NCBI GenBank assembly: GCA_964520785.1
Contig: CAZFQG010000004.1
Location: 19,449-83,448, forward strand
DNA from: CAZFQG01 sp964520785
Lineage (GTDB): Bacteria > Planctomycetota > Planctomycetia > Pirellulales > Thermoguttaceae
DNA: 64,000 bases
Reading direction: 5' to 3'
Position 1 is the first letter of the stretch. The number at the start of each line of letters is the position of its first letter. The notes under the pieces are model-generated. The model was not told where the DNA came from and did no database searches. It was given only the letters and a program-made list of their open reading frames with translations. Made by a program: the position numbers and the translations under genes. This document shows positions 1 to 9,057 of the stretch, in pieces.

Positions 1-111
1 GTTCGCGACTCTGCCTCGTGGTGTAATGTAGAGAACGATCCCGGAAACAACCAGGATCGTGAACGTGATTGAAAGCAACAGGGAAACGAATGCCCGAAGA
101 TTGAATTTCAT
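1..111 (-). CDS. DUF4405-type membrane protein, N-terminal fragment
   Basis: The first 37 codons of a gene that runs off the left edge. It begins at ATG 111 (MKFNLRAFVS...), continues as one hydrophobic helix (about residues 8-30), and then reads YITPRGRVAN. That helix followed by a PxGRVAN turn resembles the start of DUF4405/flavinylation-associated cytochrome-type membrane proteins, which have histidine-bearing helices and sit in redox membrane modules. Only the start is visible, so heme ligands cannot be checked. It lies 41 bases downstream of the ThuA gene on the same strand and could be co-transcribed with it. The family call rests on a short match recalled from memory. Confidence 0.55.
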   Translation of the reverse strand, partial: MKFNLRAFVSLLLSITFTILVVSGIVLYITPRGRVAN

Positions 112-152
112 GATTATTCCTCATTTTCCTCATTCGGCAGGTTATCGGGCCG

Positions 153-950
153 TCATTGGTCGATGGGTCCCGTTTCTATTCCCTCCGACGGGATTTCCAG
201 TCCGGCGATCCAGCGGATTCCGTTGAGCACGATTTTCCGGAAGTCGTCATGCTCCCAGTTCTTGTGCCAATGTCCACCGGTGAAGCCGAATCCCCTTCCC
301 CCGTCGGGCCGCTCGATACACCACGCCAGAGTCTCCGGCATTCCCTTCCGCGCGCGGACGTGTTCGTTGCCGGAATGGGGACCGTCAGGACGGTTCCGGG
401 TTTCCTCCGGAGGGACGGCGGTCAGCAAGTGCGTCGCGTCCGCGTCGAACCGCATGTGGTAGTACCATTCGTCTTGCAGCGAGAACGGGCGCAACCCTCT
501 CGTAATGGGATGCTCCGGATACTCCGTGAATTCGGCCGTCCAGGTCGGGTTGACCGACCACCATTGCTCGAAGTAACCGCCGATCCACGCACGGAGCTTA
601 TCCCCGTGTTCCCCCTTCGGAACCTCGACGGCGTAGTGTAGACAAGCTAGTCCACCGCCGCGGCGGACGAATTCCTCGATCTCTTTTGAGTACCGGATGA
701 TCGGATTCCCGCCCCCGCCGTCGGCGTAGACGACCAACGCGGCCGCGTCGTTCAGGGCGTCGGGATCAAGCCGCCCCTCGGTGAAGACCGTGGTGGAAAC
801 CTGGGGAACCGCCGATTCTAGCGCTTTCGCCAAGAGTTTGCAGCCGTCCGAATGGGCGTGCGTTCCCGGACCGTGGCTGTCCCTTCCGGCGAGGAAGACG
901 ATTTTTGGGTGGGATTGCTCCGTTCTCGCGGCGGCCGAGTCGCTATCTAG
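153..950 (-). CDS. ThuA-like domain, read in the -1 frame after a DUF1080 gene
   Basis: A ThuA-like (trehalose-utilization-type, glutamine-amidotransferase-like fold) domain of about 265 codons. The conserved opening KIVFLAGRDSHGPGTHAHSDG and the later segments GGGLACLHYAVE and FTGGHWHKNWEHDDFR are all present. Between the preceding gene's stop and TTG 833 this frame has no ATG, GTG or TTG codon. A protein started at TTG 833 would lack the conserved first strand, and there is no signal peptide. The frame is open backwards into the A9 tract at the end of the DUF1080 gene, so the likeliest product is the C-terminal half of a DUF1080::ThuA fusion of about 510 residues made by -1 slippage. A one-base assembly error is the plain alternative. 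ThuA proteins of this lineage are usually exported and associated with sugar use; the substrate is unknown. Confidence 0.8.
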   Translation of the reverse strand, partial: LDSDSAAARTEQSHPKIVFLAGRDSHGPGTHAHSDGCKLLAKALESAVPQVSTTVFTEGRLDPDALNDAAALVVYADGGGGNPIIRYSKEIEEFVRRGGGLACLHYAVEVPKGEHGDKLRAWIGGYFEQWWSVNPTWTAEFTEYPEHPITRGLRPFSLQDEWYYHMRFDADATHLLTAVPPEETRNRPDGPHSGNEHVRARKGMPETLAWCIERPDGGRGFGFTGGHWHKNWEHDDFRKIVLNGIRWIAGLEIPSEGIETGPIDQ

Positions 951-1684
951 TTTTTTTTTGACGCCTCGCCCAGGTGTTTCAGGCGGACGTCGCGAAATTG
1001 GACTTTCATCGCGGGTCCGGCGTGGAGTTGGAACGCGATGATGCCCTTGTCCCGCCGCATCGAGGTGTCCTCGTCGACGACGTCGACCATCACCTTGCCG
1101 TTGATCTTGTGGACGATGTGATGCCCCTTCGCGATAATCGTGAACTCGTTCCAGTCGCCCGCCTTGATGTGGGACTGCAGTTCGTCCGCGTCTCCGACCG
1201 ATCCGACGACCTTCGGCTTGTGATCGTCGCCGATGACGACCTTCTCGCCGCGATTGGCCAGGATTCCGCGGTATCGCTCGCCGTAGAGAATGCCATTGTA
1301 GGGGCCTTCAGCGACGATATCTCCTTGATAACCGCCAACAACCCATTTCCCCCAGTTTTCAGGCTCTTCCCAACTCCGGTACTGGACGCCCGAGTTGTGG
1401 TTGCGAATCTTATATTCGAACCGCAATTCGAAATCGCCGACTTCCCCCCCGCGCCAAATGATGAACGTATTCGGCCCCGCCATCGGTTCTTTCGTTTCAC
1501 CGGTAATTGCGCCGTCTTCCACCCTCCAGAGTTTCGGATTGCCATCCCATCCGTCGAGGGTTTTTCCATCGAATATGGGCTTGAAGCCGTTTTCTTCGGC
1601 ACTGGCCGAAAGAACGCATGAGGGCAAGACGACCGCGACGACGAAGCCCAAAAGGGTGATTCGGAGAAATGAATTGGCGTGCAT
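947..1684 (-). CDS. DUF1080 (3-keto-disaccharide hydrolase-type) secreted protein
   Basis: A protein of 245 residues starting at ATG 1684, with a GAGAGG-type ribosome site about 8 bases upstream. Residues 1-29 form a signal peptide with a hydrophobic core and SASA cleavage region. The rest is one DUF1080 jelly-roll domain, opening with FKPIFDGKTLDGWDG (residues 34-48) and ending FRDVRLKHL, the usual family end. Some family members hydrolyse 3-keto-glycosides; others probably only bind glycans. The frame ends only a few codons after the domain, at TAG 947-949, directly after nine A residues. Shifting by -1 there joins it to the ThuA frame. Confidence 0.88.
   Translation of the reverse strand: MHANSFLRITLLGFVVAVVLPSCVLSASAEENGFKPIFDGKTLDGWDGNPKLWRVEDGAITGETKEPMAGPNTFIIWRGGEVGDFELRFEYKIRNHNSGVQYRSWEEPENWGKWVVGGYQGDIVAEGPYNGILYGERYRGILANRGEKVVIGDDHKPKVVGSVGDADELQSHIKAGDWNEFTIIAKGHHIVHKINGKVMVDVVDEDTSMRRDKGIIAFQLHAGPAMKVQFRDVRLKHLGEASKKN
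951..959 (-). other. A9 slippery tract between DUF1080 and ThuA frames
   Basis: On the minus strand the DUF1080 gene ends TCA AAA AAA AAC TAG. The nine-A run contains the A AAA AAA heptamer, a classic bacterial -1 slippage sequence that also promotes polymerase slippage. Re-reading one A, or a transcript with ten, changes the reading to AAA CTA GAT AGC and enters the ThuA frame without a stop. I did not find a convincing downstream hairpin or upstream Shine-Dalgarno-like stimulator by eye. A homopolymer error in the assembly would look the same. Confidence 0.55.
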
Positions 1685-1910
1685 CGAAAAAAATCCTCTC
1701 GGGTGATGGTAGGGAAGGTGGAATGACCGTTTCGATTCAATTATAGATGATCGGTGAGTTGGAATGTAGCAGGGGCGGGGGGCCGACGCTTCGACGGCCT
1801 GGAACCCCCTCTGTAGTGCTGAATCAGGTGGCCACTGGACGATATGTGTCTTTTTCGGGAGCAGCGCGATGAGACCGAACTGGTCGCATTTCCCCCGCTT
1901 TGGCCGTCTT

Positions 1911-3323
1911 CTACCGTTGCTCCGTCGCGACTTTCCCGTCTCCCAGAATCAACTTGTAGACTCGTAACCGACTCGGCGGGGGGATGGGGCCTTCGAAGGG
2001 ACGGTCGCGGTTGACTCCTCGAGATTCCCAACGCAGGACATAACGGGACCGATCCTCGGAGGTTCGTCCGGAATGTCCTTGGGAATCGGCCAGATCGCTC
2101 TGAACACGGACGAGCATCCCGGGAAACGTGCTGGTCTTTCGCGTAATCTCCGGCGGCATCCGCGGTTCGGTCGGTTGGACCGGCCGGAGTTGTTTGAGGG
2201 TCTCCTCGTCGAGTTCGAACAGCCCTCCTTCCTCGGGATTACGATAGTGTTGGACGAGCCGCCCCAACGCGTCGACCTGGACCGGCCCGACGGAGACCTC
2301 GAACCCGATACAACCGCCTCCACTGAATTCCCAACGGTAGTCCCAATCGGTCGTTCTGTAGATCGCCCAGCCCTTCTCCTCCAGCCAGGCATTGTAGATT
2401 TGCGTTTTTCCTTCGGCGTCGTATTTGTGATACGAGAGGACGCCCCGCCCTTCCTTGTCGAATCCGATTTTCGTGTTGCCGTTGATCAATCCCCCCTTGA
2501 CTGGAACGGGATCGACGATCTCGGCCGTGTCCAAGGTCATGGGCAGCTCAAGCGGAGTTCCGTCGCTTTTCGTCCAGTGAGTGAGATCATCCGTCCTCGC
2601 GTAGGAGAGATCGTGATTCGTCGCGCAGTCGGGCGTGTCGCGCCAGACCCATACCATGTGATACGTCCCTTTCGCGTCGCGCACCGGACCGACGTAATAG
2701 GCATTGCGTTTCCCCTCGCCGGAAAAGACCGGCGTGTCGATGAGCCGCCGCCATGCTCGCGTGGTTTCATCGTAGACATTCCAAAGCCGCATTCCGTTTC
2801 CGCTGCCGCCGTCACGGTAGATATAGATGAGTTCGCCGTCGTTCCCGTACAAGAAGTGCGGGTAGGTACATCGTTTCTCGTGGTCGCCAACCATGCTCGT
2901 GAATTGCGTAAGCGTCGAGACGTCGCCCGGCGTCGTCGTGCGGAAGTAGATCAGCGGGACGCAGTGCATGTTGCCGCTGACATGCAGGTTGCCGTCGCGG
3001 TCCAGGGCCATCGTCACGCTATTGTGGCTGTCCCAGCCGACCGATGTGGGGAGTTTTTTGATTTGCCACTCGTCACTTCCCAGAGCCCGCGACGCGACGG
3101 ACATGCGTCTGTCGGCGTCGTAGTAGGCCACGTACTGGCGGTCCTCCGCGGTAAGAAGCGACATCCCAACGCGATGTCCGGACCAAACCGGTTCCACTTC
3201 AAACATCTCGGCGATTCTCCAGGTCTCCCGCTCCGGTTCAGCGGCGAGGCATGACGCGTTGGCCGAGGACAAATAGAGGAATACCGTCAGGACGGCGGGC
3301 AGCAAGGGAAATTGATAGGGCAT
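1911..3323 (-). CDS. Secreted BNR repeat-containing (BNR_4-type) protein
   Basis: A protein of about 470 residues. ATG 3323 (MPYQFPLLPA...) is preferred because it directly precedes a signal peptide ending near CLAAEPE; the extra codons upstream do not look like protein. The mature part resembles the BNR_4 family of sialidase-fold propellers, with YVAYYDADRRMSVASR, DSHNSVTMALDRDGNLHVSG, CTYPHFLYGNDGELIYIYRD and a histidine- and aspartate-rich centre. These proteins are probably exported glycan-active or glycan-binding enzymes; no substrate can be assigned. It is divergent from the gene at 3487 and near other exported proteins. The last 60 or so residues are low in similarity and may be lineage-specific. 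Confidence 0.78.
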   Translation of the reverse strand: MPYQFPLLPAVLTVFLYLSSANASCLAAEPERETWRIAEMFEVEPVWSGHRVGMSLLTAEDRQYVAYYDADRRMSVASRALGSDEWQIKKLPTSVGWDSHNSVTMALDRDGNLHVSGNMHCVPLIYFRTTTPGDVSTLTQFTSMVGDHEKRCTYPHFLYGNDGELIYIYRDGGSGNGMRLWNVYDETTRAWRRLIDTPVFSGEGKRNAYYVGPVRDAKGTYHMVWVWRDTPDCATNHDLSYARTDDLTHWTKSDGTPLELPMTLDTAEIVDPVPVKGGLINGNTKIGFDKEGRGVLSYHKYDAEGKTQIYNAWLEEKGWAIYRTTDWDYRWEFSGGGCIGFEVSVGPVQVDALGRLVQHYRNPEEGGLFELDEETLKQLRPVQPTEPRMPPEITRKTSTFPGMLVRVQSDLADSQGHSGRTSEDRSRYVLRWESRGVNRDRPFEGPIPPPSRLRVYKLILGDGKVATEQR

Positions 3324-3486
3324 GATCATTCTCGGGTCAGCGAGAGGGGAAGGATTGAGATTCACTCCGATTCTAGACGATTCAAGGCCCGCATGCAAGA
3401 ATGGGATCGCTTGCATCTTTCCGGACAAGCGAGTATCGTGAAAGCGTATCGCAAATCCTCACACCTCGGCATCGCATTTACCTGCC

Positions 3487-4827
3487 ATGATTCCCGCCTT
3501 CCTCCTGTGTCTGTGCATCAGTTCCGCCCCGCCCGAGACGGACATGAGCTACCTCGACAATGGCCAAATCCGCCTCGGGGTCGATCTTTCCATCGGCGGT
3601 TCCATCACTTACCTGGCCGATTCCGGACGCGGCGAAAACGTCATCAACAGCCACGATTGGGGACGCCAGGTCCAGATGTCCTTCTACAGCGGTCCCGTTC
3701 CCTTCGAGCCGGAAGGAAAGACCGTCCACCCGCAGTGGAAATTCCTGGGGTGGAACCCCATCCAGTCGGGCGACTGTTTCGGAAACCGCTCTCGGCTCCT
3801 TGAGCATAAGAACGACGGCAAGGAAATCTACGTCCGGTGCATTCCCATGCACTGGCCCGCGAAGGAGGTTCCCGCCCAGTGTACGTTCGAATCGTGGTTG
3901 CGACTGGAGGGTCGCACGGTTCGGGTTCGAAGCAGGCTCAACAATGCGCGACAGGACAAGACGCAGTACCCGGGCCGAGGGCAAGAGCAGCCCGCGGTCT
4001 ACACGAACGGGCCGTACCACCGCCTGTTCACCTACGACGGCGACGCCCCGTTCTCGGGAAAGGAACTCAGAGAAATCCGCAACGACAACCCGAACCCCGA
4101 GGTCGGCGGAATCGGCATCCGCTGGGCGCACTGGCAGGCGACCGAAAAGTGGGCCGCCCTGGTCAACGACGATCTGTGGGGGCTCGGAGTCTGGAGCGAG
4201 GGACCGGTCCAGTTCTGCGGCGGCTTTTTCGGCCGGCGCGGGGCCGGAGGTCCGAAGGACGCCGCCACCGGTTACATCGCTCCTCTGGGCCGCGAAATTC
4301 TCGATCACGACATTCAATACGAGTACCGCTACACGCTCATTCTCGATTCCCTCGAGAACATCCGCCGGTTCGTTTACGCCCAAACCGAGCGCCCCGCCCC
4401 CCCGCGGTATGCGTTCGATAGCGGCCGCGGCGGCTGGATATATCACGGCGCTTGCGATACGGGGCTTCCCATTCGCCACGGCCTCGAAGTCATCGCCGAC
4501 GGGCCGCAAATGCAGCTCCTCGGCCCGGACACGTTCTGGCAGGCCGAAGCGTCGCATGTCCTGCGGATCGAGGCGTCGCTCCAAGCGCCGGAGCGTCCCC
4601 AGGAAATTCAGGGCCGCTTGTACTGGAAGACCCTGGCGGAGAATAGTTTCGGTCCGAAACGCAGCCTGTCTCTTACGCTTCGAAATGACGGTGCCGTCCA
4701 CGAATATGAAGTTCCGCTGGGAGCGGCTTCGGGTTACGAGGGACCGATCACGGGCCTCCGTCTCGATCCGATCACTCCTTCCCAAATGGGGGATCGATTC
4801 CACTTGAAGGCGCTCCGAGTCGAGTGA
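3487..4827 (+). CDS. Secreted protein of unknown family, 446 aa
   Basis: A clear coding region of 446 residues with a short signal peptide (MIPAFLLCLCISSAPPE). The body is rich in aromatic and glycine residues, with IRLGVDLSIGGSITYL, HDWGRQVQMSFYSGP and YGHY-free beta-type strands throughout, suggesting an exported beta-sandwich protein, possibly carbohydrate-active. I do not recognise a named family and assign no function. Two regions can be distinguished: residues about 20-300, and a C-terminal segment from about 300 that begins PRYAFDSGRGGWIYHG and resembles an accessory beta-sandwich. No good ribosome site precedes ATG 3487. It diverges from the BNR_4 gene and converges on the beta-helix gene. 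Confidence 0.75.
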   Translation: MIPAFLLCLCISSAPPETDMSYLDNGQIRLGVDLSIGGSITYLADSGRGENVINSHDWGRQVQMSFYSGPVPFEPEGKTVHPQWKFLGWNPIQSGDCFGNRSRLLEHKNDGKEIYVRCIPMHWPAKEVPAQCTFESWLRLEGRTVRVRSRLNNARQDKTQYPGRGQEQPAVYTNGPYHRLFTYDGDAPFSGKELREIRNDNPNPEVGGIGIRWAHWQATEKWAALVNDDLWGLGVWSEGPVQFCGGFFGRRGAGGPKDAATGYIAPLGREILDHDIQYEYRYTLILDSLENIRRFVYAQTERPAPPRYAFDSGRGGWIYHGACDTGLPIRHGLEVIADGPQMQLLGPDTFWQAEASHVLRIEASLQAPERPQEIQGRLYWKTLAENSFGPKRSLSLTLRNDGAVHEYEVPLGAASGYEGPITGLRLDPITPSQMGDRFHLKALRVE

Positions 4828-5058
4828 TTTCTTCGTCAACGTCTTTCGTGCATTGTTAAACGCGACTTCTTGGCTTGGCTTGCCTATTATTCCCCAAACC
4901 AAGAAATGCCCGTCTTGCCGACGGCCGACGACGCGGCAGCCCTCCTCCGTGAAAACCACGTCTTTCTCAAGCGAAATTCGCGCCGGCGAAAAGGGAGAAC
5001 GTTGAAGGAGCCGGTATCTGACGCTGGTTGTGCTCCTTTGTACTCCTCCGGGAGACCC

Positions 5059-6209
5059 CTAATCGGGAACCGACGTTTCCTCGGGCTTTTCGGGCTGTCT
5101 TGCTCCATCACGGTCCGGACCCAACCACCTCGCCGGCTCTTCCCCGTACACGTTGTCTTTCACCCATGTCTTCTCGCCCGCTCGCACCGCTTGTTCGGCT
5201 CGGGCGTGTTTGGCGAACCAATTGTGGTGGATATCGCACCTTTCCTGGGGCACGCCGCGAATGGCGACGGCCGTCGTGGGGGCCTGGAACGTGTTGTTGT
5301 GGATTTCGATGCGCGTTCCCGCGATGGTCGTTCCGTCCTTGCGGTCGCGACCGCCATGCATGTCGAAACAGTGGCTCAGCGACTCCCCGCATTCCACGTT
5401 GTGCCGGGCCGTATAGCCGCAGCCGGGCCGGCCCGTGCCGGCGATCGAATGGCGATTCCAGTCGAACAGGTTGTATTCGATCACCGAGGTCGCCTCGACG
5501 TGGGAGACGCCGTAGCCCAGGCCGTTGTGCTGGCAGTGGTGGATATAGTTGTGGTGGATATGATGCCCCTCGCCTGCGCGGAGAAAAACCCCGGCGTGGG
5601 CGAACGCCGATATCTCGCAATTGTCCACCTCGAGCCGCGAATACTCGGTAGCGATGCCCTTGGAGACGGGGAACTTGTAATAATACCCATGTCCACCGCC
5701 CCCTTTCGCGAATGCGCGGCGGTGATGATCGAGGTAACGTTTGGGATTGGGTCCGCGAATGCGCAGTCCCGTGACGCGAACGTTCGGCCCGGAGGCGCGG
5801 ATCATCACGGGCGTTTTCAACGCGTCGCTCGTCAAGATCGCCCCTTTCGATCCGTTGTTTCCCCGTTCGCCGGCCAGCGTTACCCCCTCCGGAACCTGAA
5901 GTACCAGGTTTTCGATGTAGATCCGCGCTGTGAGGTCGATCTCCGTTTCGCCGGGGATGAAAACGACCTGCCCCGGTTTCGCGTTCTCCAGCGCTTCCAA
6001 AAGGCCGTCGAGATCAATCGCGACGAAATCCCCCTCCTTCACGATTGAGCCGTAGCCTTCTCCACCCCCGATCGGCCCGCGTTCGTCCGGTTTGGCGCCA
6101 TGGACGACGCCATCGATCTCGATCCATGGGGCGCATCGGAGGCGGAAGAAGCGGATGCCGGGCAGAATACGGCGGTGAGGACGGCGAACGTGATCGTGGA
6201 CCATCTCAT
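5059..6209 (-). CDS. Exported right-handed beta-helix (pectate lyase-like) protein, apparent frameshift
   Basis: The body is a pectate-lyase-like parallel beta-helix. It has the region GQVVFIPGETEIDLT, then repeats such as GLRIRGPNPKRY, LEVDNCEISAFAHAGVFLR, HHIHHNYIHHC and IEIHNNTFQAP. The in-frame upstream codons are arginine-rich and not protein-like. One frame away, ATG 6209 opens a good signal peptide (MRWSTITFAVLTAVF then CPASASSA), which runs until a CCCC tract at 6128-6131. Adding one C there joins it to PWIEIDGVVHGAK in the body frame. The gene therefore has either a real one-base deletion, which would make it a pseudogene, or an assembly error. Family members cleave or bind polysaccharides; no catalytic residues are assigned. 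Confidence 0.72.
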
Positions 6210-6378
6210 GGGCTTTCTCTAAATCGGGGTAACTGGGCTGCAAGTAATCCGGGGCCCAGCGTCGATTTTACCCGATCCCGAGCCGCCAAGGAAAGAGGGG
6301 AAGCCCGGTCGAGCCGGAAGTCCGAAAGTCGGCTGCGTTGGGTCCCTGGAGGCAATCCCCGGATTGTTGGAGCATCCG

Positions 6379-7071
6379 TCAGAGCGATGGTCCATGACGA
6401 AGGGGGCTGCCCCCGGGCCTCCGCCATCCTAATAACACGGATGTCCCCAAGAGGAAGAGAAGGAACGCCGTGGTCGGTTCCGGGATGATGACAAGCGATA
6501 TGTCGTCCAAGGCGAAATCGTTGCCGACGCGCACCGTCGACAAGTCGCGAATCACGAACTCTCCCGGACCGCTGGTAACCGCGGTGAACGTGGCGCTGAA
6601 CCGGCGCCAGTCGGGAACGGTTTGCGTCAATTCGAGCGTTCCAAGAGGCATTCCGGCGACTTCGAAAGCAAGGGTCGCCGGACTGGTGGGATACACGCTG
6701 GTCGCCCACGCGGAGAACTCGTAGATAATCCCCTCGGAGAACGGAAACTCCTGGCGCCACACCGCGGCGGCCGAATCGCCGGCGCCGTTGGCCAAGAGCA
6801 TCTTGCCGTGTCCGGTCGTGTGATCCCCCATGGATGTCCACTTGCTGTGAACCTCCTTCGGGTTTGTCCAGACTGTGTATTGCCCTTCGAGGATGTTCTC
6901 CGCGCCGGGAGGGACGACGTACGCGTAGTCCGACGAAAAGCCGGTGTTGCCGTCCTCGAAATCTCCGTTGACAATCCAATCCGCCACGGCGGGTCGCGGT
7001 GACAGCGGGGATGCCGGCGCGAGAAAGAAGATGACCCCAACTACGATCAGAGCGCGAGGAAACGGCACCAT
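6379..7071 (-). CDS. PEP-CTERM-tagged secreted protein
   Basis: A protein of 230 residues. ATG 7071 has an AGGAG site 4 bases upstream and directly begins a signal peptide (MVPFPRALIVVGVIFFLAP). The mature part begins WIVNGDFEDGNTGF, a common opening of exported jelly-roll, carbohydrate-binding-like domains. The last 35 residues form a textbook PEP-CTERM signal: PEPTT, a hydrophobic helix (AFLLFLLGTSVLLG) and a WRR basic cluster. Such tails are processed by exosortase/PEP-CTERM systems, which put proteins on the surface or in the matrix. No exosortase gene is in the window. Confidence 0.85.
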   Translation of the reverse strand: MVPFPRALIVVGVIFFLAPASPLSPRPAVADWIVNGDFEDGNTGFSSDYAYVVPPGAENILEGQYTVWTNPKEVHSKWTSMGDHTTGHGKMLLANGAGDSAAAVWRQEFPFSEGIIYEFSAWATSVYPTSPATLAFEVAGMPLGTLELTQTVPDWRRFSATFTAVTSGPGEFVIRDLSTVRVGNDFALDDISLVIIPEPTTAFLLFLLGTSVLLGWRRPGGSPLRHGPSL

Positions 7072-7472
7072 GATTCTCCTCCTCATCGGAAGTTCAATGC
7101 AACCAGAAACGCTCCGGCCAGTCGACGCCGGACAACCGTACAACCCGATCCTTCCAGGCCGCATTATCCCATGGTTTCCGGATTTTGTCAAGGATAAACC
7201 CGAAAAACTGTAAGTACTAGCACTATCATGGGGTGGTCGATACACCCGATTGAGGACTTGGATACGCGGGTTGGCCGGCGCGAGAGTGCGGGATCGATCG
7301 AACAGCTCGTCGAGAATCCTCGGCGCAGCCAAGGCCCGTCCGGACGGACGGCCCGAAATCCGCCCGAACCCAAATAATCCTTCCCCCACCCGCGAGCGAC
7401 CCTCCCCTACGGAACCTGAAAGTTCCCCCTCCCGCGAACCATCCCCCGGACCCGGAGAGTCGAGGGAATCCG
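7072..7472. other. Gene-free stretch between divergent genes
   Basis: Between the PEP-CTERM gene (minus) and the promoter of the FG-GAP gene (plus). The left end carries the AGGAG site of the minus-strand gene. Translations across the middle are arginine- and proline-rich frames without family resemblance, and I see no RNA gene or repeat. Confidence 0.5.
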
Positions 7473-7501
7473 TTGACTCCGGTTTGCCGACCGGTCATAA
7501 T
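7473..7501 (+). promoter_or_regulatory. Predicted sigma-70-type promoter for the FG-GAP gene
   Basis: TTGACT (7473-7478) and CATAAT (7496-7501) are separated by exactly 17 bases, the best consensus-like promoter I noticed in the window. Transcription would start near 7508, giving a leader of roughly 140 bases before ATG 7651. A prediction from the sequence only; Planctomycete promoter rules are not well established. Confidence 0.55.
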
Positions 7502-7650
7502 CGAGTTCACGTCGGCAACGGTTTCCGGCGCCGGGCCCGTCAGGCTCGGAGGAATGTTACCGAGCGGTAGGGTTGCGCGCGCCCCCGGCGTGGAATCCCC
7601 CCGATCCCGCCTTTTTTCCGAATTTCACGCCGTCTTGGAGAGAATTACCA

Positions 7651-9015
7651 ATGCGACTCGCGAAAATCCTGCTTCTGAGCGCCCTCTCATTTTCATTTCA
7701 TGCTTTCGCCCCGGCATGGGCCGAGGAGACGCCTCTCCAGGAGGGGCACGAGCCGTTTCGCGCGGATGTTCGCGGCCTTCCGTCGGACGAACCGCCGGTG
7801 GTTTCCGCCTGGCGGAGAGTGCCCATTGACCCCGAATACGGCGGGATGTTCGTGCTGGCCGGGGACATTGACGGCGACCACGAGGTGGAGATCGTCGCGG
7901 CGAGGAACGTCAATGTCGGAGACGACCATTATACTTCGGCGTTGAGCGTTCAGAAGTTGGACGGTTCCGTGCTGTGGCGATGGGGCGATCCGAAGATCGG
8001 ACGCAAAAACCTGCACCACGACGTGGCGTGCCAGATTCACGACGTCGACAACGACGGGAAGCCGGAGGTGGTCGTGGCCGCGGACCGGGAGGTCGTTATT
8101 CTGGACGGGGTTACCGGCACGGTCAAGACGCGATTTCCCATTCCGGAGCATGCCAGTGACTGCGTTACGTTCGCCGATCTGCGAGGCAGAGGGTACCGTG
8201 GGGAGATTCTCGTGAAAACCCGGTACACGCGGATCTGGGCGTATTCCTCCGGCGGCGAGCTTCTCTGGAGCGTCGAAGAGCCCGGCGGATACCGCACGGC
8301 GCACCAACCGTACCCGGTCGATCTCGACGGCGATGGCCGTGAAGAGATACTTGCCGGATACGCCGCCCTCAACCCCGACGGTTCGCTGCGATGGGTCTTT
8401 GAACTGGAAGACGGCAAGAGGAACGGAGGCCACGCCGATTGCTGGCGGGTCGTCCGCGTCGCGGAGGACCCGAAAGATACGCGATTGATCATGACGATGT
8501 GCGGCGGAGACGCCTTGGTCATGACCGACGGCGAGGGGAAGCTCGTTTGGAAACGGACCGGCCATCATTACGAATCGGTCGATGTGGGAGAGGTCCGTCC
8601 CGACGTGCGGGGGCTGGAACTCGTCGTCGACGTGGACCACCTGCGGGTGCCGGAGAAACCGCTGTGCGTTTTTGCGGAGGACGGAACGCTCCTGGGCCGG
8701 TACATCACGGACGGCACCCGGCACCATGCGCTCCTGGACTGGAACCGCGACGGCGTCCAAGAGGTGGCTTCCGCCCGCACCAGGCGTCTTTTCGACGGAA
8801 GCGGAAGCCGCGTGGTTACGTTGGATATTCCCCGGGACGAGAGACCCTACGACGTTCAAGGGGGCGACTTCACCGGCGACGGCGGCGACGACGTATTCGT
8901 CGTGACGACGCGGGATGAAGACATCTTCGCCTACATCTTTACGTTCCAAGAGCCACCCCCCATCAGCCGGCGCTCGCGGCCGACGGGTTCCGGCGTCAAC
9001 TTCACGTTCTATTGA
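7651..9015 (+). CDS. Secreted FG-GAP/VCBS-type propeller, rhamnogalacturonan-lyase-like
   Basis: A protein of 454 residues. ATG 7651 begins a signal peptide (MRLAKILLLSALSF...AWAEE) with a GGAGAG-like site upstream. The body carries repeated calcium-binding loops of the FG-GAP/EF-hand-like type: DIDGDHEVE, DVDNDGKPE, DLDGDGREE, DWNRDGVQE and DFTGDGGDD, separated by beta-propeller strands. This pattern occurs in PL11 rhamnogalacturonan lyases and in non-catalytic propellers. The HHDVACQIHDVDNDGK and HADCWRVVRV segments favour a PL11-like protein, but I cannot confirm catalytic residues. It converges on the ATP synthase operon. Confidence 0.75.
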   Translation: MRLAKILLLSALSFSFHAFAPAWAEETPLQEGHEPFRADVRGLPSDEPPVVSAWRRVPIDPEYGGMFVLAGDIDGDHEVEIVAARNVNVGDDHYTSALSVQKLDGSVLWRWGDPKIGRKNLHHDVACQIHDVDNDGKPEVVVAADREVVILDGVTGTVKTRFPIPEHASDCVTFADLRGRGYRGEILVKTRYTRIWAYSSGGELLWSVEEPGGYRTAHQPYPVDLDGDGREEILAGYAALNPDGSLRWVFELEDGKRNGGHADCWRVVRVAEDPKDTRLIMTMCGGDALVMTDGEGKLVWKRTGHHYESVDVGEVRPDVRGLELVVDVDHLRVPEKPLCVFAEDGTLLGRYITDGTRHHALLDWNRDGVQEVASARTRRLFDGSGSRVVTLDIPRDERPYDVQGGDFTGDGGDDVFVVTTRDEDIFAYIFTFQEPPPISRRSRPTGSGVNFTFY

Positions 9016-9057
9016 GACGCGCGACCGCCTGGCGGACGGGCGAGAGGGGAACCGTGC

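Noticed and set aside
1741..1910. Minus-strand frame after the BNR_4 gene
   Set aside because: Serine/arginine-rich, no signal peptide, no family resemblance.
4867..4905. TTCTTGG...CCAAGAA inverted repeat between two convergent genes
   Set aside because: Only 7 base pairs with a 25-base loop and no T run; too weak for a terminator call.
3478..4959. Minus-strand open frame of 493 codons opposite the 446-aa secreted protein
   Set aside because: The plus strand has a signal peptide and protein-like composition; the minus frame does not.
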